Below, in pieces: positions 35,037-42,914 of a stretch of DNA of 64,000 bases. The notes under the pieces are model-generated. The model made no database searches and had not been told where the DNA came from. It saw only the letters and a list, made by a program, of their open reading frames with translations. Made by a program: the position numbers and the translations under genes. Origin of the DNA: Sunxiuqinia rutila (GTDB lineage Bacteria > Bacteroidota > Bacteroidia > Bacteroidales > Prolixibacteraceae); contig NZ_JBNGOT010000008.1 of assembly GCF_050589705.1 (NCBI RefSeq), positions 186,001 through 250,000 on the forward strand. The letters run 5' to 3'. Position 1 is the stretch's first letter. The number at the start of each line of letters is the position of its first letter.

Positions 35037-35861
35037 TTATTTCTTGCGTTTTTCTACAATATACTTATTGGAAGCTTTTTTCTTAGCACGGGTTTTGAAT
35101 CCTTTTGCTAACAAGCCATTGCGTGAACGAGGATGTCCTCCTGACTGACGGCCTTCACCTCCACCCATTGGGTGATCAACCGGGTTCATAACGACACCAC
35201 GTACGCGTGGTCTTCTTCCTAACCAACGAGAACGACCTGCTTTTCCAGATCTTTCTAAGTTGTGTTCCGTATTTCCAACAGTTCCAACTGTAGCCTTGCA
35301 AGTAACGAGTACCATACGGGATTCACCAGAAGGCAACTTTACAATTGCGTACTTTCCTTCTCTTGAGGTCAACTGTGCATATGTTCCTGCACTTCGCACC
35401 ATTACGCCACCTTGTCCAGGTTGAAGCTCAATGTTGTGTACAATAGTACCTAGAGGGATTTCTTTAAGTGGAATTGAGTTACCTACTTCAGGGGCGATTC
35501 CTGATCCGCTCATTACTGTCTGTCCAACCTGCAATCCGTTGGGAGACAAAATGTACCGTTTTTCACCATCGGCGTACACCAACAGTGCAATACGGGCTGA
35601 GCGGTTCGGGTCATACTGAATAGACTCTACACGTGCAGGGATACCGTCTTTTTCGCGTTTGAAATCAATCGCACGGTATCTCTTCTTGTGCCCTCCACCT
35701 ATATACCTCATTGTCATGCGTCCTTGGCTGTTACGACCACCGGACTTCTGCATGGGCTTCAACAATGATTTCTCAGGCGTTGATGCAGTAATGGTATCAA
35801 AAGCGCCAATAATTTTGTGCCTTTGACCCGGAGTAACTGGTTTTAATTTTCTTACTGCCAT
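35037..35861 (-). CDS. rplB: 50S ribosomal protein L2
   Basis: A 274-residue L2: RKLKPVTPGQRHKIIGAFDTIT start, the GGGHKKRYRAIDFKREKDGIPARVESIQYDPNRSARIALL region written across about 55-95, and the C-terminal VRGVVMNPVDHPMGGGEGRQSGGHPRSRNG containing the conserved histidine region needed near the peptidyl transferase centre. It is the largest core 50S protein and is needed for subunit joining. Confidence 0.98.
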   Translation of the reverse strand: MAVRKLKPVTPGQRHKIIGAFDTITASTPEKSLLKPMQKSGGRNSQGRMTMRYIGGGHKKRYRAIDFKREKDGIPARVESIQYDPNRSARIALLVYADGEKRYILSPNGLQVGQTVMSGSGIAPEVGNSIPLKEIPLGTIVHNIELQPGQGGVMVRSAGTYAQLTSREGKYAIVKLPSGESRMVLVTCKATVGTVGNTEHNLERSGKAGRSRWLGRRPRVRGVVMNPVDHPMGGGEGRQSGGHPRSRNGLLAKGFKTRAKKKASNKYIVEKRKK

Positions 35862-35870
35862 TTCGTTTTA

Positions 35871-36161
35871 TTAAATATTACTGTAAAAATCAATTGTATC
35901 TCCTTCTACCAATGTGATGATTGCTTTTTTATAAGCAGCCGTTTTTCCCTTAATCACCCCGGCTTTTGTATAGCGGCTTTTGTTTTTGCCACCATAAACC
36001 ATGGTATTAACGGAAGCTACACTCACATTGTACAGTTCTTCAACTGCTTTTTTAATCGCTTGTTTATCTGCTTCTCTGCGGACAACAAATCCATAACGGT
36101 TGAACTTTTCGCTCTGTGCCGTCATCTTTTCTGTCACTATGGGTTTGATCAAAATATCCAT
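35871..36161 (-). CDS. rplW: 50S ribosomal protein L23
   Basis: A 96-residue L23: DILIKPIVTEKMTAQSEKFNRYGFVV start and SVASVNTMVYGGKNKSRYTKAGVIKGK in the rRNA-binding loop. It is the main docking site for trigger factor and SRP at the tunnel exit. It follows rplD by 12 bp. Confidence 0.97.
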   Translation of the reverse strand: MDILIKPIVTEKMTAQSEKFNRYGFVVRREADKQAIKKAVEELYNVSVASVNTMVYGGKNKSRYTKAGVIKGKTAAYKKAIITLVEGDTIDFYSNI

Positions 36162-36173
36162 TATTTTTCCCCC

Positions 36174-36803
36174 TTAAATCTTAAACTGTTCTTCGATCTT
36201 ACTTACCGAACTCTCAAAAAAGATCACCTTATTGGCGTTCATGATCTGATAAGTGCTTAACTCAGAAGCAGTTACAACAGAAACACCTTCTAAATTTCTG
36301 GAGGACAAATATATATTTTTATTTTCGTCTGGTAAAACGAAAAGAGACTTTTTATTGGTAATCTTCAGATTATTACTGATGTTAGCCATCTCTTTGGTTT
36401 TTGGTACTTCCAGACTAAAGTCCTCAAGAACTAAAATATCGCTTGCTTTTGCTTTGTAAGTCAAAGCCGATTTACGCGCTAAAGCTTTTACTTTTTTGTT
36501 CAATTTGAAGCCATAGTTTCTTGGACGAGGTCCAAATACGCGACCACCACCTCTGAACAAAGGTGACTTGATGCTACCAGCACGTGCAGTACCAGTACCT
36601 TTTTGCCGTTTAATCTTTTTTGTACTTCCAGCAATCTCTCCACGCTCAGTCGCTGAGTGTGTTCCCTGGCGCTTGTTGGCCAAGTACTGTTTTACGTCAA
36701 GATAAATAGCATGGTCGTTAGGCTCAATACCGAAGATTTGGTCTTGCAAACCAACTTTTCTTCCGGTTTCCTTTCCTGTTTTATCTAATACTTGTACTTC
36801 CAT
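36174..36803 (-). CDS. rplD: 50S ribosomal protein L4
   Basis: A 209-residue L4: MEVQVLDKTGKETGRKVGL start, the tunnel loop GSTKKIKRQKGTGTARAGSIKSPLFRGGGRVFGPRPRNY (about 60-98), and a Rossmann-like C-terminal domain. In E. coli it also represses the S10 operon; no matching leader structure was identified upstream of rpsJ. It shares one base with the rplC stop. Confidence 0.97.
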   Translation of the reverse strand: MEVQVLDKTGKETGRKVGLQDQIFGIEPNDHAIYLDVKQYLANKRQGTHSATERGEIAGSTKKIKRQKGTGTARAGSIKSPLFRGGGRVFGPRPRNYGFKLNKKVKALARKSALTYKAKASDILVLEDFSLEVPKTKEMANISNNLKITNKKSLFVLPDENKNIYLSSRNLEGVSVVTASELSTYQIMNANKVIFFESSVSKIEEQFKI

Positions 36804-37420
36804 TACTGATTAATTATTACGTATGATCCTTTTGCTCCAGGAATTGATCCTTTAACAACTAATAGGTTACTTTCAGGAATTACTTTCAAAACCCGAAGGT
36901 CTTCGATTGTTTTGCGAGCACCGCCAGTACGACCAGCCATGCGCATTCCTTTAAATACTCTGGAAGGGTAAGAAGACGCACCAAGCGAACCTGGAGCTCT
37001 CAGACGGTTGTGCTGACCGTGTGTAGCATCACCTACTCCACGGAAGTTATACCGCTTAACAACACCTTGGAAACCTTTTCCTTTGGTAATGCCTGTAACA
37101 TCAACCCAACTACCTTCTTCGATTACATCAACAGTAATGGTATCACCAAGTTTGTAATCACTTTCGAAGTCTTGAAACTCGACAACTTTACGCTTTGGCT
37201 CTGTTCCAGCTTTCTGGAAGTGTCCGAACTCAGCTTTGGTGGTGTGCTTTTCTTTCTTGTCACCGTAAGCAAGCTGAATAGCGTTATAGCCATCGGTTTC
37301 AGCCGTTTTCACTTGTGTTACAACACAAGGACCGGCTTCGATCACAGTGCATGGAATATTTTTTCCCTCAACACTGAATACGGATGTCATTCCGATTTTT
37401 TTACCGATTATTCCTGCCAT
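36803..37420 (-). CDS. rplC: 50S ribosomal protein L3
   Basis: A 205-residue L3: MAGIIGKKIGMTSVFSVEG start, KGFQGVVKRYNFRGVGDATHGQHNRLRAPGSLGASSYPSRVFKGMRMAG in the central loop (about 115-162) that reaches toward the peptidyl transferase centre. It is one of the earliest 50S assembly proteins. The stop and the rplD start share one base. Confidence 0.97.
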   Translation of the reverse strand: MAGIIGKKIGMTSVFSVEGKNIPCTVIEAGPCVVTQVKTAETDGYNAIQLAYGDKKEKHTTKAEFGHFQKAGTEPKRKVVEFQDFESDYKLGDTITVDVIEEGSWVDVTGITKGKGFQGVVKRYNFRGVGDATHGQHNRLRAPGSLGASSYPSRVFKGMRMAGRTGGARKTIEDLRVLKVIPESNLLVVKGSIPGAKGSYVIINQ

Positions 37421-37441
37421 TTTTTTACTTTTTACAGGTTA

Positions 37442-37747
37442 TCATACTTTAATTTCTACTTCAACACCACTGGGCAATTCCAGTTTCATTAGGGCGTCGA
37501 TAGTTTTAGCTGTTGAGCTGTAAATGTCGATCAAACGTTTGTAAGACGACAACTGAAATTGCTCACGTGATTTTTTGTTCACGAAAGTGGAACGCAACAC
37601 TGTGAAAATACGTTTGTGAGTAGGAAGCGGGATGGGCCCGCTTACTACTGCACCTGTTGTTTTTACAGTCTTAACGATCTTTTCAGCCGACTTGTCCACT
37701 AAGTTGTGATCATACGACTTCAGCTTAATTCTGATCTTTTGACTCAT
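37442..37747 (-). CDS. rpsJ: 30S ribosomal protein S10
   Basis: A 101-residue S10: SQKIRIKLKSYDHNLVDKSAEKIVKTVK start, GPIPLPTHKRIFTVLRSTFVNKKSREQFQLSSYKRLIDI (about 38-76). Besides its ribosomal role, S10 (NusE) takes part in NusB-dependent antitermination. It opens the S10 part of the cluster and follows fusA by 20 bp. Confidence 0.97.
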   Translation of the reverse strand: MSQKIRIKLKSYDHNLVDKSAEKIVKTVKTTGAVVSGPIPLPTHKRIFTVLRSTFVNKKSREQFQLSSYKRLIDIYSSTAKTIDALMKLELPSGVEVEIKV

Positions 37748-37767
37748 GATGAGATAAAATAATTATA

Positions 37768-39879
37768 TTATAATAATTCTACTTTTCCTTGCATTTCCTC
37801 AAGTACTTTCACTGCCATTTGTTTTGGCACTTCTTCGTAGTGTGAGAACTCCATTGATGAAGTTGCACGACCAGAAGAGAGTGTTCTCAATACGGTTACA
37901 TAACCGAAGATTTCAGAAAGTGGCACTGTAGCTTTAATTACTCGTGCTCCGGCTTTCTCAGTCATTCCGGCTACCTGTCCGCGTCGACGGTTCAAGTCAC
38001 CAATAATATCACCCATGTATTCTTCAGGAGTAACAATCTCAGTCTTCATAATCGGCTCCAATAATTTAGGACCGGCTTTAGAAGCTGCACTCTTGAACGC
38101 CTGACGACCACAGATTTCGAAAGACAGCTGATCCGAGTCAACCGCGTGGAATGAACCATCAAGCAATTCAACTTTCAGGCTATCCAGTTGGAATCCGGCC
38201 AAAGGACCGTTCAACATCGCTGTTTCAAAACCTTTTTGTACAGAAGGAATAAATTCTTTAGGAATCCGACCTCCTTTTACGCTGTCGATAAATGTTAAGC
38301 CTTCCTTGCCTTCCTCGGCTGGTCCAACTTTCACAATGATATCAGCGAATTTACCACGACCACCAGACTGTTTCTTGAATACTTCACGTAATTCAACTTC
38401 CTGGCTAATGGCTTCTTTATATGCAACCTGTGGTTTCCCTTGGTTACATTCGACTTTGAATTCACGTTTCAAACGATCGATAATGATCTCCAGGTGAAGC
38501 TCACCCATACCACGAATAACCGTTTGTCCTGAATCTTCGTCCGTGTTTACTTTGAATGTTGGATCTTCTTCGGCCAATTTAGCCAATCCCATTCCAAGTT
38601 TATCGATGTCTTTTTGAGTTTTAGGCTCAACAGCAATACCAATTACTGGCTCTGGGAAATCCATGCTCTCCAGAGTAATTGGGCTTTTCTCAGTTGAAAG
38701 AGTATCTCCTGTGCGGATATCTTTAAAACCTACTGCTGCACAAATATCACCTGCTTCAATGACATCTTTGGGGTTTTGCTTGTTCGAGTGCATTTGGTAA
38801 AGACGCGAAATACGCTCTTTCTTTCCGGTTCTTGAATTGTAAACAGTTGATCCTGCGTCAATTTTTCCGGAATACACACGAATAAAGCACAAGCGACCAA
38901 CGAATGGGTCTGTAGCAATTTTAAATGCTAAGGCAGACAAAGGCTCTTCAACATCAGCATGGCGAACAGTTTCTTCGCCTGTTTGAGGGTTTATACCAAC
39001 CAATTCTTCTTTGTCCATTGGGCTTGGCAAAAACTCTACAACAGCATCCAGCAAGCGCTGTACACCTTTGTTTTTAAAGGCAGAACCGCACATCATTGGA
39101 ACAATAATCTGCTTCAATGTTCCCTGACGAATAACTGAAAGCAATTCATCGGAAGTAATTGAATCCGGATCTTCGAAGTAACGCTCCATCAAGGCATCAT
39201 CCAGTTCAGCAACTGATTCCACCAATTTTTCACGGTATTCGTCAGCCTGTTCTTTCAATTCAGCTGGAATTTCTTCCAGTTTATAGTCTGTTCCCAATGT
39301 AGCATCTTCGTACCAACGAATAGCTTTCATTTCAATCAGGTCAATCACCCCTTCAAAGCTTGCTTCAGATCCGATTGGAATCTGAATTGGCACAGGGTTA
39401 GCACCTAATTTTTCACGAACTTCAGAAACAACATTGAAAAAGTCGGCACCTGAACGGTCCATTTTGTTGACGAAACCAATCCGTGGAACACCATACTTCT
39501 CCGCCTGGCGCCATACGGTTTCAGACTGAGCTTCAACACCACTTACTGCACAAAACAAAGCGACAGCACCATCCAAAATACGCAATGAACGCTCTACTTC
39601 AACAGTAAAGTCAACGTGTCCCGGGGTATCAATAATGTTAATTTTATACTGGCTCTCATTGTGTTTCCAGAATGTAGTAGTTGCTGCAGAGGTAATTGTA
39701 ATTCCTCTTTCCTGCTCTTGCTCCATCCAGTCCATTGTGGCTGAACCATCGTGAGTCTCACCAATACGGTGCGTTAATCCGGTATAATAAAGGATACGCT
39801 CCGAGGTGGTTGTTTTACCAGCATCAATGTGAGCCATGATACCGATATTTCTTGTATATTTTAGATCTTTTGTTGCCAT
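37768..39879 (-). CDS. fusA: Elongation factor G
   Basis: A 703-residue canonical EF-G. All GTPase motifs are intact: AHIDAGKTT (16-24), RGITITSAATT in switch I (58-68), DTPGHVDF with the catalytic His88 (84-91), and NKMD (138-141). Domain IV contains the typical SGGRGKFADI and GSFHAVDSDQLSFEI segments. It catalyses translocation and works with RRF in recycling. It lies between rpsG and rpsJ; the tuf gene that follows fusA in proteobacteria is absent. A divergent paralogue lies 6 kb away at 45565. Confidence 0.98.
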   Translation of the reverse strand: MATKDLKYTRNIGIMAHIDAGKTTTSERILYYTGLTHRIGETHDGSATMDWMEQEQERGITITSAATTTFWKHNESQYKINIIDTPGHVDFTVEVERSLRILDGAVALFCAVSGVEAQSETVWRQAEKYGVPRIGFVNKMDRSGADFFNVVSEVREKLGANPVPIQIPIGSEASFEGVIDLIEMKAIRWYEDATLGTDYKLEEIPAELKEQADEYREKLVESVAELDDALMERYFEDPDSITSDELLSVIRQGTLKQIIVPMMCGSAFKNKGVQRLLDAVVEFLPSPMDKEELVGINPQTGEETVRHADVEEPLSALAFKIATDPFVGRLCFIRVYSGKIDAGSTVYNSRTGKKERISRLYQMHSNKQNPKDVIEAGDICAAVGFKDIRTGDTLSTEKSPITLESMDFPEPVIGIAVEPKTQKDIDKLGMGLAKLAEEDPTFKVNTDEDSGQTVIRGMGELHLEIIIDRLKREFKVECNQGKPQVAYKEAISQEVELREVFKKQSGGRGKFADIIVKVGPAEEGKEGLTFIDSVKGGRIPKEFIPSVQKGFETAMLNGPLAGFQLDSLKVELLDGSFHAVDSDQLSFEICGRQAFKSAASKAGPKLLEPIMKTEIVTPEEYMGDIIGDLNRRRGQVAGMTEKAGARVIKATVPLSEIFGYVTVLRTLSSGRATSSMEFSHYEEVPKQMAVKVLEEMQGKVELL

Positions 39880-39927
39880 GCTAATAAACCAATATTCTAA
39901 TCCTTGTTAAACTAATTTACCCCAATC

Positions 39928-40404
39928 CTAAAATCTGAAGTGTGCAAAAGCACGGTTTGCTTCAGCCATGCGGTGCGTATCTTCTTTCCGCTTGTAGGCA
40001 CCACCTTCATTATTGAACGCAGCCTGAATCTCAGCAGCCAACTTGTCTGCCATAGACTTACCAGAACGTTTACGGGCAAAAAGGATTAAGTTTTTGATAG
40101 AAACTGCCACTTTTCTTTCAGGGCGAATTTCCATTGGAACCTGGAATGTAGCACCACCTACGCGGCGGCTTTTAACTTCGACTGCCGGAGTAATGTTCTC
40201 CAAGGCTTTTTTCCAGATATCGAGGGCAGAAAGCTCGTCGTTTTTCATGCGTGAATCAACGATATCGAGCGCATCGTAGAAAATTTGATAGGCCACGGTT
40301 TTTTTACCGTGCTGCATCATGTCGTTTACAAATCTTGTAACTAGAACGTCGTTAAATTTAGGATCGGGAAGAATGATCCTCTTTTTTGGTTTCGATTTTC
40401 TCAT
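39928..40404 (-). CDS. rpsG: 30S ribosomal protein S7
   Basis: A 158-residue S7: MRKSKPKKRIILPDPKFNDVLVTRFVNDMMQHGKKTVA split over residues 1-38, SRRVGGATFQVPMEIRPERKVAVSIKNLI (about 79-107), and HRMAEANRAFAHFRF at the end. It organises the 16S 3' major domain. It is separated from rpsL by a 119-bp gap, long for this cluster. Confidence 0.97.
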   Translation of the reverse strand: MRKSKPKKRIILPDPKFNDVLVTRFVNDMMQHGKKTVAYQIFYDALDIVDSRMKNDELSALDIWKKALENITPAVEVKSRRVGGATFQVPMEIRPERKVAVSIKNLILFARKRSGKSMADKLAAEIQAAFNNEGGAYKRKEDTHRMAEANRAFAHFRF

Positions 40405-40523
40405 CGTAATCTTCTTTAGTGTTATTCGAATTGGTTGTGTTATCGATTTGGAGCTTCAGTTCATCCGACCCCTGCCGGACTCATTTACTCAACCAAACCA
40501 CTGCAAGCGGTCAATTCTCAATA

Positions 40524-40898
40524 TTACTTCTTCGGTCTTTTCGTACCGTACTTAGAACGTCTTTGTGTGCGTCCCTCAACACCGGCAGTGTCCAATGCAC
40601 CGCGAACTAAGTGATAACGTACCCCTGGCAAGTCTTTCACCCTACCACCGCGCACCAATACAATTGAGTGCTCTTGCAGGTTATGACCTTCACCCGGAAT
40701 GTAGGCGTTCACTTCTTTTTGGTTTGTCAACCTTACCCTGGCAACTTTACGCATAGCCGAGTTCGGTTTCTTTGGTGTAGTTGTGTAAACACGCACACAA
40801 ACACCACGCTTCTGAGGACAAGAATCCAATGCGGGAGACTTACTTGACTCCGATAGCACTGTACGTCCTTTCCTTACTAATTGTTGAATCGTTGGCAT
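40524..40898 (-). CDS. rpsL: 30S ribosomal protein S12
   Basis: A 124-residue S12, first gene of the cluster. The decoding loop is fully conserved: CPQKRGVCVRVYTTTPKKPNSAMRKVARVRLT (about 27-58) with Lys at the position where mutations give streptomycin resistance, and GRVKDLPGVRYHLVRGALDTAGV (about 85-107). The sequence predicts streptomycin sensitivity at this locus. Two promoter candidates lie upstream. Confidence 0.98.
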   Translation of the reverse strand: MPTIQQLVRKGRTVLSESSKSPALDSCPQKRGVCVRVYTTTPKKPNSAMRKVARVRLTNQKEVNAYIPGEGHNLQEHSIVLVRGGRVKDLPGVRYHLVRGALDTAGVEGRTQRRSKYGTKRPKK

Positions 40899-40941
40899 AC
40901 AACTATTTAATTAATCATTAATATTTCTCCAAAATGGACTG

Positions 40942-40970
40942 CAAAGGTATTGAAAAATCGTCAAAATCAA
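40942..40970 (-). promoter_or_regulatory. Proximal promoter candidate of the str-S10-spc-alpha cluster
   Basis: On the minus strand, TTG (40968-40970) and TACCTTTG (40942-40949) are separated by 18 bp, matching the Bacteroidota promoter pattern. The predicted start of transcription is about 35 bases before the rpsL ATG at 40898. Confidence 0.55.
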
Positions 40971-41015
40971 TGCATTCCGCTTGCGTTTTTGACAGAACTC
41001 TCCAAAAACGGCAGG

Positions 41016-41044
41016 CAAAAGTACTAATTTTCAGAAAATAACAA
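41016..41044 (-). promoter_or_regulatory. Distal promoter candidate of the str-S10-spc-alpha cluster
   Basis: On the minus strand, TTG (41042-41044) and TACTTTTG (41016-41023) are again separated by 18 bp. It lies 74 bp upstream of the proximal candidate with identical geometry, suggesting tandem promoters for a highly expressed operon. It is 50 bp from the end of the HlyD-type gene. Confidence 0.5.
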
Positions 41045-41093
41045 TAGCTTTTCTACTTGTTTTTTGGAATTTACCCCAAAATTAAATTGGGAT

Positions 41094-42404
41094 TTAGTTC
41101 GCATCCATAACTTTTTCTTTCAGGATGGATTTGATCGGATTGAAGAAACGCTGAATCAACCGGAGGTCTTCGGTAATAATCTCAGCTTCACCCTTCATCT
41201 CCTGACTAAAGGTAAGCGGAATGCCATAATTCGTAATTAAATCCTGCGGAAGGTCAATTTCTGCAATGTAATTATCATTGGAAGAAACCAGCGAAATCGA
41301 CTTCACGACTCCCCGAACCATACCATATTCCATATAGGGAAAATTATCGAACCGAATATTAACCACCTGCCCCGGCTTCACTTTTCCGGAACCGCGCAGC
41401 GGCAATGTAACCCGACCAATAATCTTACTCTCCACCTCAGGCACAACAGTAAACACAACATCATCGCTTTTAACCTGTTGGTTTTTACTCCAGAAATTGG
41501 TAAACGTCACCTTTCCATCAATCGGCGTCTGCAACACAAAAGCCTTATTCCAATAATCCAGACGGCTTTTCAACACATTCAAAGCCTCAATCAACCCGGA
41601 CTGCGCCTGCCGTTTCTGGTCTTCAAACTCCTTTTCTGCGCCAATTATTTCTTGCTGAAGCTGAATAATCTCCTTCTGTGTGGTAGCCAGATCCGTTCGA
41701 GCTCCATTGAAACTATATTTCTTTTGCAACAGCGATGACTCCGATTTCTTATAATCAACCAGCGAGAGCACATCACGCACGAACAGACCAGAGTCGCGCC
41801 TGAACTGCTCATAAGCAATCTGATACTCATTTTCCAGAATCTGTCGCTGAGACCACAAACGATCATAATAAACACGCAGCATGTGCTCTTGCGCTTGCAG
41901 TGATTTAATTTTTTGCGGATAAAAGTTCAACCTCACAAAACTGATGTAATTATTATACAGGCGTAAAAACGATGAAAAATCAGCTTGAATTTCGCCCAAT
42001 CGATAATCCGGCTTCAGCGACCGGTAAAACAAAGTATCGAAGGTAATAAAATACCCCTCCAGCTGGTCTAGCTCTTCTTCCAAACGAATCACATCCTGAT
42101 AATCGGCAGCATTCTCCAAAATAGCAATCAACTGGTTCTTCCGCACTGTATCCTTATCCTCCACAAACAACTGATCAATCTTACCGGTATTGCGAGCCAC
42201 AATGTGTGCCGGCGGATTTTCAGAAAGCACCACAATGCGCGCCCGAATAATATCAGGATAATGAAAAACCCAGGAACCCAACAACAACAACATTACAAAA
42301 ATCAAAATCATCGTCAAGCCACTTCGCAGCAACCACGACGGCGACTTCCCAATGATTTCCTGCACTTCATCACTTCGAATCTCTATGTTATCATTTTGTG
42401 GCAT
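41094..42404 (-). CDS. HlyD-family secretion adaptor
   Basis: A 436-residue membrane-fusion protein. One transmembrane helix (about 28-48, LTMILIFVMLLLLGSWVFHY) follows a short cytoplasmic start. Then come the first half of a lipoyl-like domain (IVARNTGKIDQLFVEDKDTVRKNQLIAIL), a long coiled-coil hairpin (about 100-290), the second lipoyl half (LQTPIDGKVTFTNFWSKNQQVKSDDVVFTVVPE) and a beta-barrel domain. It links an inner-membrane ABC exporter to an outer-membrane channel. I start at the ATG on 42404 (MPQNDNIEIRS). It is the last gene of the three-gene export operon; no TolC homologue is in the window. Confidence 0.87.
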   Translation of the reverse strand: MPQNDNIEIRSDEVQEIIGKSPSWLLRSGLTMILIFVMLLLLGSWVFHYPDIIRARIVVLSENPPAHIVARNTGKIDQLFVEDKDTVRKNQLIAILENAADYQDVIRLEEELDQLEGYFITFDTLFYRSLKPDYRLGEIQADFSSFLRLYNNYISFVRLNFYPQKIKSLQAQEHMLRVYYDRLWSQRQILENEYQIAYEQFRRDSGLFVRDVLSLVDYKKSESSLLQKKYSFNGARTDLATTQKEIIQLQQEIIGAEKEFEDQKRQAQSGLIEALNVLKSRLDYWNKAFVLQTPIDGKVTFTNFWSKNQQVKSDDVVFTVVPEVESKIIGRVTLPLRGSGKVKPGQVVNIRFDNFPYMEYGMVRGVVKSISLVSSNDNYIAEIDLPQDLITNYGIPLTFSQEMKGEAEIITEDLRLIQRFFNPIKSILKEKVMDAN

Positions 42405-42438
42405 ATATATTACTCTATTTCTTTCCCAACCATACCAA

Positions 42439-42861
42439 TTATTTATCCAGCTGGAGCTTTCCTCCAAATTGAATTGTCGGATTAATCTCCTTCAAATGTA
42501 GAATAAAACCCCGCTTATCCTTTGGTGAAATCAAAATTGACTCTCCCGATCCATACTTTATCTCCAACCGATCAAGCGAATTCGCAGGAGCTGCCAACGG
42601 ATTATGGGTCTCCCTTATTTCGCGGATAACCTCAATCCGAATAGACTTATCAACAATAAAACCACCTTTCACTTTCAAAACACCATTACCAACAAGATAA
42701 TAAGTCGTACTGAACAAATAAGCAATAAAAACACTCACCAAAAGATTAACCACAAGCCCCGGCCAAGCCTGAAGATAAAGCATCAATGCAGAAGTTCCTC
42801 CTATCACAACAACAAGAATAAGAAGAATTCCACGCCCTATTTTTGACCTGTATTTTTTCAT
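42439..42861 (-). CDS. Small membrane protein with PH-like domain
   Basis: A 140-residue protein with two predicted membrane helices (about 9-30 and 35-53) and a soluble C-terminal part resembling bacterial PH-like domains: VGNGVLKVKGGFIVDKSIRIEVIREIRETHNP followed by SLDRLEIKYGSGESILISPKDKRGFILHL. Start chosen at MKKYRSKIG (42861). Its job is unknown. Sitting between the C39 ABC transporter and its HlyD adaptor, 53 and 34 bp away, suggests an accessory or immunity-type role in that export system. The domain call is from pattern recognition only. Confidence 0.6.
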   Translation of the reverse strand: MKKYRSKIGRGILLILVVVIGGTSALMLYLQAWPGLVVNLLVSVFIAYLFSTTYYLVGNGVLKVKGGFIVDKSIRIEVIREIRETHNPLAAPANSLDRLEIKYGSGESILISPKDKRGFILHLKEINPTIQFGGKLQLDK

Positions 42862-42914
42862 TTTGAGCACTATCTAAAACATAAACACATTCAGACATGC
42901 AATACAAACAAAAC

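Noticed and set aside
37768..39879. A possible duplication of the whole fusA region giving the second EF-G
   Set aside because: EF-G2 is deeply divergent in motifs and codon use, on the other strand, and matches a separate Bacteroidota paralogue class. It is not a recent duplicate.
24368..40898. Search for a transposon or inserted gene inside the ribosomal cluster
   Set aside because: Every gene is a normal member in standard order; the absence of adk, map and tuf is a lineage feature, not an insertion or deletion scar.
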